A program made the translations under genes and the position numbers. Under the pieces are notes generated by a model. That model did no database searches, had not been told where the DNA came from, and was given only the letters and a program-made list of their open reading frames with translations. Below, in pieces: positions 25,746-35,802 of a DNA stretch of 64,000 nt (positions are counted from its first letter, which is position 1; every line of letters starts with the position of its first letter). The stretch is from Tenacibaculum sp. 190524A02b (GTDB taxonomy: Bacteria > Bacteroidota > Bacteroidia > Flavobacteriales > Flavobacteriaceae). The DNA lies in contig NZ_OZ038525.1 in the NCBI RefSeq assembly GCF_964036645.1, positions 2,006,501 through 2,070,500 of the forward strand, in the 5' to 3' direction.

Positions 25746-25782
25746 GTCTGCCCTTTTTACCCTTCAATTAAAATGGGCAGAC
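25746..25782. other. Hairpin between leuD and leuB
   Basis: GTCTGCCC and GGGCAGAC are perfect inverse 8-mers separated by 21 bases in the leuD-leuB gap. There is no T-run, so it is more likely a transcript-processing or stabilising element, or a protein site, than a terminator. Confidence 0.45.
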
Positions 25783-25804
25783 GTTTTAGAATTTAGTTGT
25801 GTCC

Positions 25805-26389
25805 TTATATTGTATTATTTAATTCAAACGCTTGTATTTCTTCCTTTTTACTTACCAAAAAGTCAATATCATCATATCCATTTATCAAACACACTTTTTT
25901 ATAAGCATCAATATCAAAACTTACATTTCCTATTGGAGTTCTTAGTTCTTGCGCTTCTAAGTTGACCATAATCCTTGTCGTTGGATCTATAGTAACTATA
26001 TCCATAAGCTTAGCTAAAAACTCTTTAGAAACTTGGATAGGTAATATACCATTATTTAAGGCATTTCCTTTAAAAATATCAGCAAAAAAACTACTAACAA
26101 TAACTTTAAATCCATATCCTGATAGTGCCCAAGCAGCATGCTCTCTACTTGATCCACACCCAAAGTTATCTCCTGCAATTAAAATACTTCCACTATATTT
26201 TAAGTTATTTAAAACAAAGTCTGTATTTAAATCTCCATTTTTATGAAAGCGCCAATCTCTAAAAACATTATCTCCAAACCCTTTTTTATCCGTAGCCTTT
26301 AAAAAACGTGCTGGAATAATTTGATCTGTATCAATATTTTCTGTTGGTAACGGTACTGCTGTATCTACTAGTTTAACAAACTTCTCCAT
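25805..26389 (-). CDS. leuD: 3-isopropylmalate dehydratase, small subunit
   Basis: Small subunit of isopropylmalate isomerase. The family signature [17 protein letters not shown] is intact, preceded by the [14 protein letters not shown] start typical of LeuD. 194 aa is normal. Its start overlaps the leuC stop by 1 bp (TAATG), giving tight coupling with its partner. Confidence 0.95.
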   Translation of the reverse strand: MEKFVKLVDTAVPLPTENIDTDQIIPARFLKATDKKGFGDNVFRDWRFHKNGDLNTDFVLNNLKYSGSILIAGDNFGCGSSREHAAWALSGYGFKVIVSSFFADIFKGNALNNGILPIQVSKEFLAKLMDIVTIDPTTRIMVNLEAQELRTPIGNVSFDIDAYKKVCLINGYDDIDFLVSKKEEIQAFELNNTI

Positions 26390-27771
26390 TAATTCAAATG
26401 TTTTGTAAAGTCAATAATTTTACCTTCTACAGCGGTTGCTGCTGCCATTAGTGGACTTGCTAAAATAGTTCTAGCTCCTTGTCCTTGACGTCCTTCAAAG
26501 TTTCTATTTGAAGTTGATACACAATATTCTCCTTCAGGTATTTTATCATCATTCATTGCTAAGCAAGCTGAACAACCTGGTTGGCGTAATTGAAATCCTG
26601 CTTCTTCAAATATAGTTTGTAAACCTTCTTCTTGAATTTGTTTAGCTACTTGTTGTGAACCTGGTACTAGCCATGCATTTACATTAGCTGCTTTTTGCTT
26701 ACCTTTAACATAATCTGCCGCTACTCTAAAATCTTCTATTCTAGAATTAGTACAGCTACCTATAAAAACGTAATTTACTTCTTTATCTATTAAACTCTCT
26801 CCTTTTTGAAAGTCCATATACTTCAACGCCTTTTTAAAAGAATCATCATCTTCTTTAGGAATTGTTTCAGAAATACCTATTCCCATACCTGGGTTTGTTC
26901 CATACGTCAACATAGGTTCAATATCTTCTGCATTAAAGGAATATTCCTGATCAAAAACAGCATTTTCATCTGTTTTTAAGGTTTTCCAATAAGCTACTTT
27001 CTTATCAAACTCTTCTCCTTTAGGCGCAAATTCTCTATCTTTTACATACTCAAAAGTAGTTTCATCTGGTGCAATCATTCCTCCTCTTGCTCCCATTTCA
27101 ATACTCATGTTACACACTGTCATTCTTCCTTCCATAGACATTTCTTCAAATACGTTTCCAGCGTATTCACAAAAATATCCTGTTCCTGAATTGGTTCCTA
27201 ACTTAGAGATAACATATAAGATAACATCTTTAGGTAAAACTCCCTTTTTCAGTTTACCATTAACATTTACTCGTAAACTTTTTGGCTTCTCTAATAGTAA
27301 ACACTGACTTGCAAATACTTGTGCTACTTGACTTGTTCCAATTCCAAAAGCAATTGTTCCAAAAGCTCCGTGTGTAGATGTATGACTATCTCCACAAACC
27401 ATAGTCATTCCTGGTTGTGTAATTCCAAGTTCAGGTGCCATAACATGCACAATACCATTATATTTATGCCCTAAACCATACAATGTAATTCCATTTTTTT
27501 CACAGTTCTTTGTTAACTGTTCCAACTGGTTTCTAGATAATTCGTCTTTTACTGGTAAGTGCTGATCTACCGTTGGCGTATTATGATCTGCAGTAGCAAC
27601 AATCTTATCTGGTCGTGCAATTGGAATATTTCTTTCTTCCAATTCCTTAAACGCCTGCGGACTTGTTACTTCATGAATTAAATGTTTATCTATATACAAT
27701 ATTTGTGGGCCATTCTCTACTGTATCTACCACATGTGCATCCCACACTTTATCAAATAGTGTTTTTCCCAT
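26389..27771 (-). CDS. leuC: 3-isopropylmalate dehydratase, large subunit
   Basis: Aconitase-family catalytic subunit. The 4Fe-4S cysteines are in GSCTNSR and [10 protein letters not shown], and the [10 protein letters not shown] block is present. 460 aa is normal. It shares TAATG-type 1-bp overlaps with both leuA and leuD. Confidence 0.96.
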   Translation of the reverse strand: MGKTLFDKVWDAHVVDTVENGPQILYIDKHLIHEVTSPQAFKELEERNIPIARPDKIVATADHNTPTVDQHLPVKDELSRNQLEQLTKNCEKNGITLYGLGHKYNGIVHVMAPELGITQPGMTMVCGDSHTSTHGAFGTIAFGIGTSQVAQVFASQCLLLEKPKSLRVNVNGKLKKGVLPKDVILYVISKLGTNSGTGYFCEYAGNVFEEMSMEGRMTVCNMSIEMGARGGMIAPDETTFEYVKDREFAPKGEEFDKKVAYWKTLKTDENAVFDQEYSFNAEDIEPMLTYGTNPGMGIGISETIPKEDDDSFKKALKYMDFQKGESLIDKEVNYVFIGSCTNSRIEDFRVAADYVKGKQKAANVNAWLVPGSQQVAKQIQEEGLQTIFEEAGFQLRQPGCSACLAMNDDKIPEGEYCVSTSNRNFEGRQGQGARTILASPLMAAATAVEGKIIDFTKHLN

Positions 27772-28946
27772 TAGGCTATTGCTATATTTGAAATTTTACT
27801 GACTTGTTTCATTATCACGTGAATATCTTCATCGATTACTTCTTTTTGCCTATCTGCAAATTGTAAAAAGGTTTTGTAAGCAACATCTAACTGTACTTTG
27901 GTTAATTCATAACCAATTTTTTTAGCTCTATATGCTAAAGCTGCTCTACCACTTCTTGCTGTTAAAACAATAGCACTTTCAGTTACACCAACTTCTGCTG
28001 GATCAATAATTTCATAAGTTTCCCTATTTTTTATTACTCCATCTTGGTGAATTCCTGAACTATGCGCAAATGCATTAGCTCCTACAATTGCTTTATTAGG
28101 CTGCACTAACATACCCATTTTTTCTCGAACCATTAAACTTGTATCGTACAATAATTTAGCATCAATACCTGTATGTAAGTTCAAATGTGAGTGTTGCCTT
28201 AATATCATGGCTACTTCCTCTAATGCTGTATTTCCGGCACGCTCTCCAATTCCATTAATTGTACACTCTATTTGACGTGCACCATTTACTGCACCTGCAA
28301 TTGAATTTGCTGTAGCTAAACCTAAATCATTATGACAATGACATGAAATTGTTACATTTTCAATACCTTTTACATTATCTTTTAAGTACTTTATTTTAGC
28401 TCCATACTCTTCTGGTAAACAATATCCCGTAGTATCAGGAATATTTAGTACTGTAGCACCTGCTTTTATTACTTCTTCACATACCTTTGCTAAGAAAGCA
28501 TTGTCTGTTCTTCCTGCATCTTCAGCAAAAAACTGAACATCATCTACAAAGTTTCTAGCATAAGCTACTGCTTTAGTAGCCCTTTCAATTACTTCCTCTC
28601 TAGAAATATTGAACTTATGTTTTATATGTGAATCACTTGTACCTATTCCTGTATGTATTCTTGGTTTTTTAGCTACCTTGAGCGCCTCTCCTGCTACCTC
28701 TATATCTTTTTTAACGGCTCTTGTTAACCCACAAACCGAAGCATTTTTCACCAATTTAGCAATTTCGTTCACCGAAGCAAAGTCACCTGGACTTGATATT
28801 GGAAAACCAGCCTCAATAATATCAACTCCCAAAACATCTAATCTTTCTGCAATTATTAACTTTTGTTGTGTGTCTAGTTTACATCCAGGGACTTGCTCTC
28901 CATCTCTTAATGTAGTATCGAAAATTTGGACTTTATCATTTGGCAT
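27771..28946 (-). CDS. leuA: 2-isopropylmalate synthase, short form
   Basis: Condenses acetyl-CoA with 2-oxoisovalerate. The DRE-TIM metallolyase motif [12 protein letters not shown] (residues 10-21) and the metal-binding HCHNDLG are present. At 391 aa it stops where the catalytic and accessory regions end; the C-terminal leucine-sensing domain of enzymes of about 510-520 aa is absent. Leucine feedback through that domain cannot occur. First gene of the leu operon, with an exact TAnnTTTG 30 bp upstream. Homocitrate synthase is unlikely given leuC, leuD and leuB directly behind it. Confidence 0.93.
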   Translation of the reverse strand: MPNDKVQIFDTTLRDGEQVPGCKLDTQQKLIIAERLDVLGVDIIEAGFPISSPGDFASVNEIAKLVKNASVCGLTRAVKKDIEVAGEALKVAKKPRIHTGIGTSDSHIKHKFNISREEVIERATKAVAYARNFVDDVQFFAEDAGRTDNAFLAKVCEEVIKAGATVLNIPDTTGYCLPEEYGAKIKYLKDNVKGIENVTISCHCHNDLGLATANSIAGAVNGARQIECTINGIGERAGNTALEEVAMILRQHSHLNLHTGIDAKLLYDTSLMVREKMGMLVQPNKAIVGANAFAHSSGIHQDGVIKNRETYEIIDPAEVGVTESAIVLTARSGRAALAYRAKKIGYELTKVQLDVAYKTFLQFADRQKEVIDEDIHVIMKQVSKISNIAIA

Positions 28947-28976
28947 AATCTAAAAACTTTTGTCTTAATGTTAATT

Positions 28977-28984
28977 CAAATGTA
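28977..28984 (-). promoter_or_regulatory. Promoter of the leu operon
   Basis: TACATTTG on the minus strand, exact TAnnTTTG. It leaves a 5' UTR of only about 25 nt before the leuA ATG, too short for an attenuator leader. Confidence 0.65.
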
Positions 28985-29001
28985 TATATTGGTTTTTCTA
29001 A

Positions 29002-29024
29002 GTAACCTTTTTAAAACAGGTTAT
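29002..29024. promoter_or_regulatory. Inverted repeat upstream of leuA
   Basis: GTAACCT-N9-AGGTTAT, 7-bp arms with one mismatch, centred about 33 bp upstream of the leuA -7 element in the divergent leuA/29079 region. A transcription-factor site is plausible, and no factor can be named. Confidence 0.35.
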
Positions 29025-29078
29025 CTACGAGACTTAACACAAAATAATTATTTTTTAAAAACTGAATATCAGTTAGTT

Positions 29079-30641
29079 ATGAGCAAAACAATTACATCAA
29101 CCAACCAACAAAATGATTCTCTTTTTATTTTGATAAAGTCCTTATCAAAGTCAGAAAAGCGTCAATTTAATCTTTATGTTGGGCGTTTAGGTGGTAATGT
29201 AGATGCAAAATTTTTTGCACTTTTTAAATTATTAGAAAAACAAAAAAGCTATGATGAAAAAGCAATCATTAAAAGTGGTGTTGTTAGCAAGCAACAGCTT
29301 TCTAATCTTAAAGCACATTTGTATAAACAAATATTAACTAGTTTACGTTTAAACCCAGCCCATAAAAACATTAGAATTCAAATTAGAGAACAATTAGATT
29401 TTGCAACTGTTCTTTATTTGAAAGGGTTGTATAAACAGAGTTTAAAACTATTAGAGAAAGCCAAAAATATGGCTCTTGATAGTGAAGAAAAAAATATTGC
29501 CTATGAAATTGTTGAATTTGAAAAAATTATTGAAAGTCAATATATAACTAGAAGCCTTAATACTAGAGCAGACGAATTAACTATTCAAGCCAAAGAACTA
29601 AGCCAACAAAATGTTATTACTAGTAAACTTTCTAACCTTTCATTACAGTTATATGGTATATTATTAAAAAAAGGATATGTTAGAAATGATGAAGAGCTTA
29701 AAAAAGTTAATGATTATTTTGAGGCTAGATTACCTAAATACAACTTTAACACATTAGGTTTTAGAGAAAAATTATGGTTATACAAGGCTAATTTATGGCA
29801 TAGTTTTTTAACCCAAGATTTTCTAAAAAGCTACAAACATGCTAACAAATGGATTTTATTATTTAAATCAGATCCAAAAAACATATCCTTACACCCAGTA
29901 TTCTATCTTAAAGGAATTAACTATTTATTAGAAAGCTTATTCTTTGTAAAACATTATCATAAATTTAAAGAAGAATTCGCTCTTTTTGAAGAAAATATAG
30001 AAACGAAAACAATTCCACAAAATAGTAATACTGAAATTTTAATTTTCCAATATTATTATGCTAACAAACTTCATTTGCATTTTTTAGAAGGTAGCTTTAA
30101 AGAAGGAGAATATTTAGTTGCTATTATTAACCAAAAAATTGAAGAATATAGAAGCCTTTTAGATAATCATCATGTTGTTGTGTTATATTATAAAATTGCT
30201 TGTCTATATTTTGGAATGGGAGATAACAAAAACTGTATCTTATATCTAAATAAGATTATAAAATCTAAAAACTTACACGTTGCTGAAGACTTACAATGCT
30301 TTGCTAGAGTACTAAGTTTAATTGCTCATTATGAATCTGGTTTAGATTATCATTTAGAAGTACAGTTTAAGGATACCTACCGTTTTTTATTAAAAATGGA
30401 AAACCTACAAGAGGTACAAAAAGAATTTATTTCTTCAATAAAATCACTTGGAGATGTGTATCCTCACCAAATAAAAAAGGAATTTAAAAAGATATATGAA
30501 CGTTTAAAAATATTTGAAAATCATCCTTATGAAAAAAGAGCTTTCCTGTATTTAGATATTTTATCTTGGTTAGAAAGCAAAATAGCAAACAAAACTGTTG
30601 GTGAAATTATTCAAGAAAAATTTAAACAAATTAACAAGTAA
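29079..30641 (+). CDS. Large all-helical (TPR-like) protein of unknown function
   Basis: A 520-aa cytoplasmic protein, almost entirely helical, with repeated pairs of about 34-40 residues rich in Leu, Tyr, Lys and Glu (for example YLKGLYKQSLKLLEKAKNMA and YYKIACLYFGMGDNKN), a TPR-like solenoid. No catalytic motif. The chosen start, MSKTITSTNQQ, removes 51 upstream codons that would run into the leuA gene and its promoter. It lies alone between the leu and thr operons. Scaffold or protein-protein interaction is the only reasonable guess. Confidence 0.75.
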   Translation: MSKTITSTNQQNDSLFILIKSLSKSEKRQFNLYVGRLGGNVDAKFFALFKLLEKQKSYDEKAIIKSGVVSKQQLSNLKAHLYKQILTSLRLNPAHKNIRIQIREQLDFATVLYLKGLYKQSLKLLEKAKNMALDSEEKNIAYEIVEFEKIIESQYITRSLNTRADELTIQAKELSQQNVITSKLSNLSLQLYGILLKKGYVRNDEELKKVNDYFEARLPKYNFNTLGFREKLWLYKANLWHSFLTQDFLKSYKHANKWILLFKSDPKNISLHPVFYLKGINYLLESLFFVKHYHKFKEEFALFEENIETKTIPQNSNTEILIFQYYYANKLHLHFLEGSFKEGEYLVAIINQKIEEYRSLLDNHHVVVLYYKIACLYFGMGDNKNCILYLNKIIKSKNLHVAEDLQCFARVLSLIAHYESGLDYHLEVQFKDTYRFLLKMENLQEVQKEFISSIKSLGDVYPHQIKKEFKKIYERLKIFENHPYEKRAFLYLDILSWLESKIANKTVGEIIQEKFKQINK

Positions 30642-30657
30642 TTTAAAATCATTTATA

Positions 30658-30665
30658 TATATTTG
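30658..30665 (+). promoter_or_regulatory. Promoter of the thr operon
   Basis: TATATTTG, exact TAnnTTTG, starting 16 bp after the upstream stop codon. Only five bases lie between it and the leader peptide ATG at 30671, so the leader mRNA is nearly leaderless. Confidence 0.65.
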
Positions 30666-30670
30666 ACCCG

Positions 30671-30772
30671 ATGTTATTAGACGAAAGAAATATAACTTAT
30701 TCTAAAACCACCATTACAGTGGCTTCTTTTGCTATTACAATCATTTCTACTATCATTATTATTACCCTTTAG
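30671..30772 (+). CDS. thrL: thr operon leader peptide (Thr/Ile-rich)
   Basis: A 33-codon ORF, ATG to TAG, with 7 threonine and 9 isoleucine codons, mostly in residues 13-32 (SKTTITV near the start, TIISTIIIITL at the end). It begins right behind the promoter and ends 105 bp before thrA. A short hairpin, TACCC-N6-GGGTA, overlaps its stop codon. Composition matches regulation by Thr and Ile, as in the enterobacterial thr leader. A clear T-tailed terminator was not found, so the mechanism may differ. Confidence 0.78.
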   Translation: MLLDERNITYSKTTITVASFAITIISTIIIITL

Positions 30773-30877
30773 GGGGTAGCTATAAACATATAATCTTTTC
30801 ATACTATATATTTTTTATAAAATAAAAAATAAACAAACAACTAATTTTTAGACAACAACACATACATAACATTTAAA

Positions 30878-33319
30878 ATGAAAGTTTTAAAATTTGGAGG
30901 CTCATCTGTAGCTAACAGTCAAAACATAAGTAAAGTAGTTAGCATTGTAGCTAAAACTGCTTCAAAAGAAAAAATTGCCGTAGTGGTATCTGCTTTTGGT
31001 AAAACAACTAATAAACTTATTGCTTCAGCAAATTTTGCAGCTAATAATCAAACTGATTATTTAGAGCTATATAATGAAGTTAAAGAACACCACTTACAAG
31101 TAATAGACACCTTAGTAAATACTAAACAAAAATCAGCTGTAACTGTACATGTTAGCAAGCTATTTAGCCAGTTAAAAACTTTATTAGAAGGATGTTTCTT
31201 ATTACAAGAAATCACACCAAAAGCAATGGCAACTATTAGTGGCTTTGGTGAATTACTTTCTTCTTATATTATCTCAGAAGTTGCAAAAAATAATTTAGAT
31301 GCAACTTATAAAGACAGTAGGGAATTAATTAGAACTAATAATGTTTTTGATAAAGCTGTAGTCAACTTTAAAACTACAAATCAAAACTGTGTAAATTATT
31401 TTAAACAAAACCAACACCAAGTAACTGTTTTACCTGGGTTTATAGCTAAAACGGAAAGCGGTTTATCTACTACATTAGGAAGAGGCGGTTCTGACTATAC
31501 AGCTGCTATTTACGCTGCAGCTCTAGGTGCTAATGAGTTACAAATATGGACAGATGTAAGCGGTATGTTTACAGCGAATCCTAGTATTGTAAAACAAGCT
31601 TTTCCTATACCAGAGATTTCATATCAAGAAGCTATGGAGTTATCTCATTTTGGAGCAAAAGTGATTTATCCTCCAACTATCCAACCTGTACTCTACAAGG
31701 AAATACCTATTGTAATAAAAAACACATTTGAACCAGATAACAAAGGGACTTTAATAGCTAATAATATACAGAGTAATAGTCCTGTAAAAGGAATCAGTCA
31801 TATAGAAAATATTACTTTATTAACTTTAGAAGGAAGTGGTATGATTGGAGTTTCAGGTGTTTCAAAACGTATGTTTGAAACGCTATCCAATCAAGAAATA
31901 AATGTGGTGCTAATTACACAAGCCTCTTCTGAGCATTCTATTTGTGTAGGAATTTATGACGATGACGCAGAAAAAGCAGAAAAAGCATTAAACCAAGCTT
32001 TTGAAATTGAAATAGAACGCCACAAAGTAAATCCAGTTGTTATAGAACAAGGATTATCTATTCTTGCTCTAGTTGGAGATAACATGAAAAATCACCAAGG
32101 ATTAAGTGGTCAAATGTTTAGTGCTTTAGGTAAAAATAATGTTAACATAAGAGCTATTGCACAAGGTGCATCACAAAAAAACATATCTGCTGTAATAGAT
32201 AGTAAAGATGCTAAAAAAGGTTTAAATACTTTACATGAACAGTTTTTTGAAGAAAAAATTAAACAACTAAATTTATTTGTTACTGGAGTAGGAAATGTAG
32301 GCGAACGTTTTTTAGCTCAAATAAATCAACAAAGTAAATATTTAAAAGAGCATTTAAAAATGAGCATTAGAGTTGTAGGAATTGCTAACTCAAAAAAAAT
32401 GGCTTTTGATACCTCTGGAATAGATTTAGATAATTGGAATTCTGTCCTTTCTAATGGAGAACCAGCTTCTTTAGATTCCTTTTTTAATAAAACGAAATCA
32501 TTAAACTTACGTAACGCTGTTTTTGTAGATAATACAGCTAATCAAAAAGTCTCTGAAGTTTACGAAAAATATTTACGCAACAATATAGCAGTTGTTACTT
32601 GTAATAAAATAGCTTGCGCCTCTCAATTAGAAAACTATAAAACATTAAAACAAATATCACGTAAATACAATGCCCCATTTTTATTTGAAACTAATGTTGG
32701 TGCTGGATTACCTATTATAGACACGCTTAAAAACTTAGTTGCTTCTGGTGATAGAGTTCATAAAATACAAGCTGTTTTATCAGGAAGTTTAAACTTTGTT
32801 TTTAACAACTTTAATGCTTCCACTACTTTTCATGATGTAGTTACTGAAGCTCAAAATCAAGGATATACAGAACCAGACCCTAAAATTGATTTAAGCGGAG
32901 TAGATGTAGCTAGAAAAATATTAATTCTTGCTCGTGAAAGTGGTTATGAATTAGAGCTATCTGATATTGAAAATAATGCATTCTTGCCAGAAAAAAGCTT
33001 GAATACTACCAATAATAACGATTTTTATACTACACTTACTGAATTTGAGGATGATTTTCAAACACTATTTAAAGAAGCAAACGACAAAAAGTGTCGCTTA
33101 AAATATGTAGCCGAATTTTCTAATGGAAAAGCTAAGGTTGGGTTACAACAAATCCCAACTGAACATCCTTTTTATAATTTAGAAGGAAGCGACAATATTG
33201 TGCTATTCTACACAGATAGATACCCTAAACAACCTTTGCAAATTAAAGGAGCTGGTGCTGGTGCAGACGTAACTGCTTCAGGTATTTTTGCTGATGTTAT
33301 TAGAACTGGAAATAATTAA
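30878..33319 (+). CDS. thrA: Bifunctional aspartokinase / homoserine dehydrogenase
   Basis: Catalyses the first and third steps from aspartate toward threonine. The kinase domain starts with KFGGSSVAN, and two ACT-type regulatory segments follow at about 310-450 (SGMIGVSGVSKRMFE, LALVGDNMKNHQGL). The dehydrogenase begins near 465 with GVGNVGERFL and carries the KIDLSGVDVARKILILARE signature. 813 aa is normal for fused ThrA. First gene of thrABC, behind a Thr/Ile leader peptide, so both allosteric and transcript-level feedback are likely. Confidence 0.96.
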   Translation: MKVLKFGGSSVANSQNISKVVSIVAKTASKEKIAVVVSAFGKTTNKLIASANFAANNQTDYLELYNEVKEHHLQVIDTLVNTKQKSAVTVHVSKLFSQLKTLLEGCFLLQEITPKAMATISGFGELLSSYIISEVAKNNLDATYKDSRELIRTNNVFDKAVVNFKTTNQNCVNYFKQNQHQVTVLPGFIAKTESGLSTTLGRGGSDYTAAIYAAALGANELQIWTDVSGMFTANPSIVKQAFPIPEISYQEAMELSHFGAKVIYPPTIQPVLYKEIPIVIKNTFEPDNKGTLIANNIQSNSPVKGISHIENITLLTLEGSGMIGVSGVSKRMFETLSNQEINVVLITQASSEHSICVGIYDDDAEKAEKALNQAFEIEIERHKVNPVVIEQGLSILALVGDNMKNHQGLSGQMFSALGKNNVNIRAIAQGASQKNISAVIDSKDAKKGLNTLHEQFFEEKIKQLNLFVTGVGNVGERFLAQINQQSKYLKEHLKMSIRVVGIANSKKMAFDTSGIDLDNWNSVLSNGEPASLDSFFNKTKSLNLRNAVFVDNTANQKVSEVYEKYLRNNIAVVTCNKIACASQLENYKTLKQISRKYNAPFLFETNVGAGLPIIDTLKNLVASGDRVHKIQAVLSGSLNFVFNNFNASTTFHDVVTEAQNQGYTEPDPKIDLSGVDVARKILILARESGYELELSDIENNAFLPEKSLNTTNNNDFYTTLTEFEDDFQTLFKEANDKKCRLKYVAEFSNGKAKVGLQQIPTEHPFYNLEGSDNIVLFYTDRYPKQPLQIKGAGAGADVTASGIFADVIRTGNN

Positions 33320-33346
33320 TTTATTGTAACCTTTTATAGACTAAAA

Positions 33347-34279
33347 ATGAATTCAATAAAAATATTTGCTCCTGCAACTGTAGCCAATGTTTCCTGTGGA
33401 TTTGATTCTATGGGGTTCGCTGTAGAAACCAAAGGAGATGAAATGACCTTTACCAAAACAAATAAAAAAGGGGTAACCATAACTAGTATTACTGGTGCTG
33501 AAGGATTAACATTAGATCCTACCAAAAATGCTGCTGGTGTAGTTGCTTTAGCAATGTTAACTAAACACCCTTGTGATTTTGGTATTGCAATTACCATGCA
33601 CAAAGGCTTTGCTCCTGGTAGTGGTCTGGGAAGTAGTGCAGCAAGCTCAGCTGGAGCTGCCTTTGGTGTAAATCAATTACTAGGTCAACCTTTTTCTAAT
33701 ACTGAACTTACTAAGTTTGCTATGCTAGGGGAAGAAGCTGCCTGTGGTACTCCTATTGCCGATAATGTTTCTGCTGCTATTTTTGGAGGCTTTGTTTTAA
33801 TTAGAAATTATCACCCTTTAGATATTATACGTCTACCTGTTCCTGAAGAACTTAGATTAGTTGCAATTCACCCACAAATCGAAGTAAAAACCAAAGACGC
33901 TCGTGATGTATTACCTAAAGATGTTCCGCTTAAAAGTGCAATTACACAGTGGGCTAATGTAGGTGGGTTAATTAGTGGCTTATATACTAATGATTATAAT
34001 TTAATTAGTAATTCCTTAACAGATGTAATTGTTGAGCCTGCTAGAAAGCATTTAATTCCTCATTTTGATACTGTTAAAAATGAAGCCATTAAAGCTGGAG
34101 CTTTAGGTGCTGGAATTTCTGGAGCAGGTCCTACAATCTTTGCTTTATGCCAAGGTGATGCTGTTGCTCAAAAAGTACATAACGCTATAGAAAATGCCTA
34201 TTCAAATACAGGAATTGAATACTATGTATTCCAATCTAAAGTAAACACAAAAGGAATACAAATTTTAGAAACAACATAA
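33347..34279 (+). CDS. thrB: Homoserine kinase
   Basis: GHMP kinase that phosphorylates homoserine. The ATP loop GFAPGSGLGSSAASSAG is intact, as is the N-terminal APATVANVSCGFDSMGFA. 310 aa is normal. It starts 27 bp after thrA and lies 42 bp before thrC. Confidence 0.95.
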   Translation: MNSIKIFAPATVANVSCGFDSMGFAVETKGDEMTFTKTNKKGVTITSITGAEGLTLDPTKNAAGVVALAMLTKHPCDFGIAITMHKGFAPGSGLGSSAASSAGAAFGVNQLLGQPFSNTELTKFAMLGEEAACGTPIADNVSAAIFGGFVLIRNYHPLDIIRLPVPEELRLVAIHPQIEVKTKDARDVLPKDVPLKSAITQWANVGGLISGLYTNDYNLISNSLTDVIVEPARKHLIPHFDTVKNEAIKAGALGAGISGAGPTIFALCQGDAVAQKVHNAIENAYSNTGIEYYVFQSKVNTKGIQILETT

Positions 34280-34321
34280 CAAACTATAGTTTACATTGTA
34301 AACAAAAACAAACAACACAAG

Positions 34322-35623
34322 ATGAAGTATTATAGTCTTAACAAAAAATCACCAGATGTTAGCTTTCAAAAAGCGGTGGTAAACGGATTAGCCCCAGATA
34401 GAGGCTTGTATTTCCCTAAAAGCATTACTCCATTATCTAAGGAGTTTATTGAAAATATAGATCAATACTCTAATGAAGAAATTGCATACGAAGCTATTAA
34501 ACAATTTGTTGGTGATGAAATTCCTACAGAAACCTTAAAAGAAATCATTAGTGAAACCTTATCTTTTGATTTCCCTGTAGTTTCTATAGAAGAAAATGTA
34601 CATACTTTAGAGCTTTTTCATGGCCCTACAATGGCTTTCAAAGATGTTGGTGCTAGATTTATGGCTAGATGCCTAGGGTATTTTAATAGAAACAACAGCA
34701 ACCAAGTAACTGTTTTAGTAGCTACTTCTGGAGATACAGGTGGTGCCGTTGCTCATGGATTCTTAGGTGTTAAAGGAGTTGATGTTGTTATTTTATATCC
34801 TAGTGGAAAAGTTAGTGATATTCAAGAAAAACAATTAACCACATTAGGTCAAAACATTACTGCTTTAGAAGTTGATGGTGTTTTTGATGATTGTCAAGAC
34901 ATGGTAAAAACAGCTTTTTTAGATGGTAATATTAACCGTGTATTAACTTCCGCAAACTCTATTAATATCGCTCGTTGGCTACCACAAATGTTCTACTTTT
35001 TCTTCGCTTACAAACAGGTATATAAACAACAAAAAGATGTTGTATTCTCTGTACCTAGCGGTAACTTTGGTAATATTTGCGCCGGTATTATGGCCCAAAA
35101 GTTAGGTTTACCAATTAAGCATTTTGTGGCCTCAACTAACATAAATGATACTGTACCCAATTACTTAGTAAATGGTATATACGAACCTAAACCTTCTAAA
35201 GCTACTATTTCTAACGCTATGGATGTTGGAAACCCAAGTAACTTTATTCGTATTCAAGAACTTTTTGAAAATAATCTTGATAGTTTAAAGAAAGTCTTTT
35301 CTTCCTACTCTTTTACGGATGAAATTACTCGTGAAGCAATGTTAACGATCTATAAAGAAAGTGGATATATTGCAGATCCTCACGGAGCGGTCGGTTATTT
35401 AGGAGCTAAAAAACACCTACAAAATCAACCAAATGATTTATGTATTTTTTTAGAAACTGCTCACCCTGTTAAGTTTTTAGATGAAGTTGAACAAACTTTA
35501 AAAGTTAAAGTAAGTATTCCAAAACAAATCGAATCTGTATTAGACAAAGAAAAAAGTGCTATCGCTATTAGTTCTTATAACGATTTAAAAGATTTTTTAA
35601 ATACTGCTAAAGTGGTTTCTTAA
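34322..35623 (+). CDS. thrC: Threonine synthase
   Basis: PLP enzyme converting O-phosphohomoserine to threonine. The PLP lysine lies in MAFKDVGARFMA, with ATSGDTGGAVAHGF (phosphate and cofactor loop) and VPSGNFGNICAG following. 433 aa is typical of the short bacterial type. Last gene of thrABC, with a terminator 27 bp after the stop. Confidence 0.95.
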   Translation: MKYYSLNKKSPDVSFQKAVVNGLAPDRGLYFPKSITPLSKEFIENIDQYSNEEIAYEAIKQFVGDEIPTETLKEIISETLSFDFPVVSIEENVHTLELFHGPTMAFKDVGARFMARCLGYFNRNNSNQVTVLVATSGDTGGAVAHGFLGVKGVDVVILYPSGKVSDIQEKQLTTLGQNITALEVDGVFDDCQDMVKTAFLDGNINRVLTSANSINIARWLPQMFYFFFAYKQVYKQQKDVVFSVPSGNFGNICAGIMAQKLGLPIKHFVASTNINDTVPNYLVNGIYEPKPSKATISNAMDVGNPSNFIRIQELFENNLDSLKKVFSSYSFTDEITREAMLTIYKESGYIADPHGAVGYLGAKKHLQNQPNDLCIFLETAHPVKFLDEVEQTLKVKVSIPKQIESVLDKEKSAIAISSYNDLKDFLNTAKVVS

Positions 35624-35650
35624 CATCATTTTATACACTAATCTTTTATA

Positions 35651-35682
35651 AAACCATAGTAAATGCTATGGTTTTATTTTTT
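35651..35682 (+). terminator. Terminator of the thr operon
   Basis: AAACCATAG/CTATGGTTT, a 9-bp perfect stem with a 6-base loop, followed by a T-rich tail. Confidence 0.8.
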
Positions 35683-35802
35683 ACTCTTAATTAAATTATA
35701 TTTAACTCACCTTAAACATTTTACAACTCGACCACACATAACCACAACTCACCGAAAATCAAAACATTAAAATGTAAATTGATTGTATCTTGCAGACAAA
35801 TA

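Noticed and set aside
28926..29078. 51 extra N-terminal codons on the TPR-like gene
   Set aside because: They overlap the leuA start, promoter and inverted repeat, and their composition is unlike the rest of the protein. The ATG at 29079 is better.
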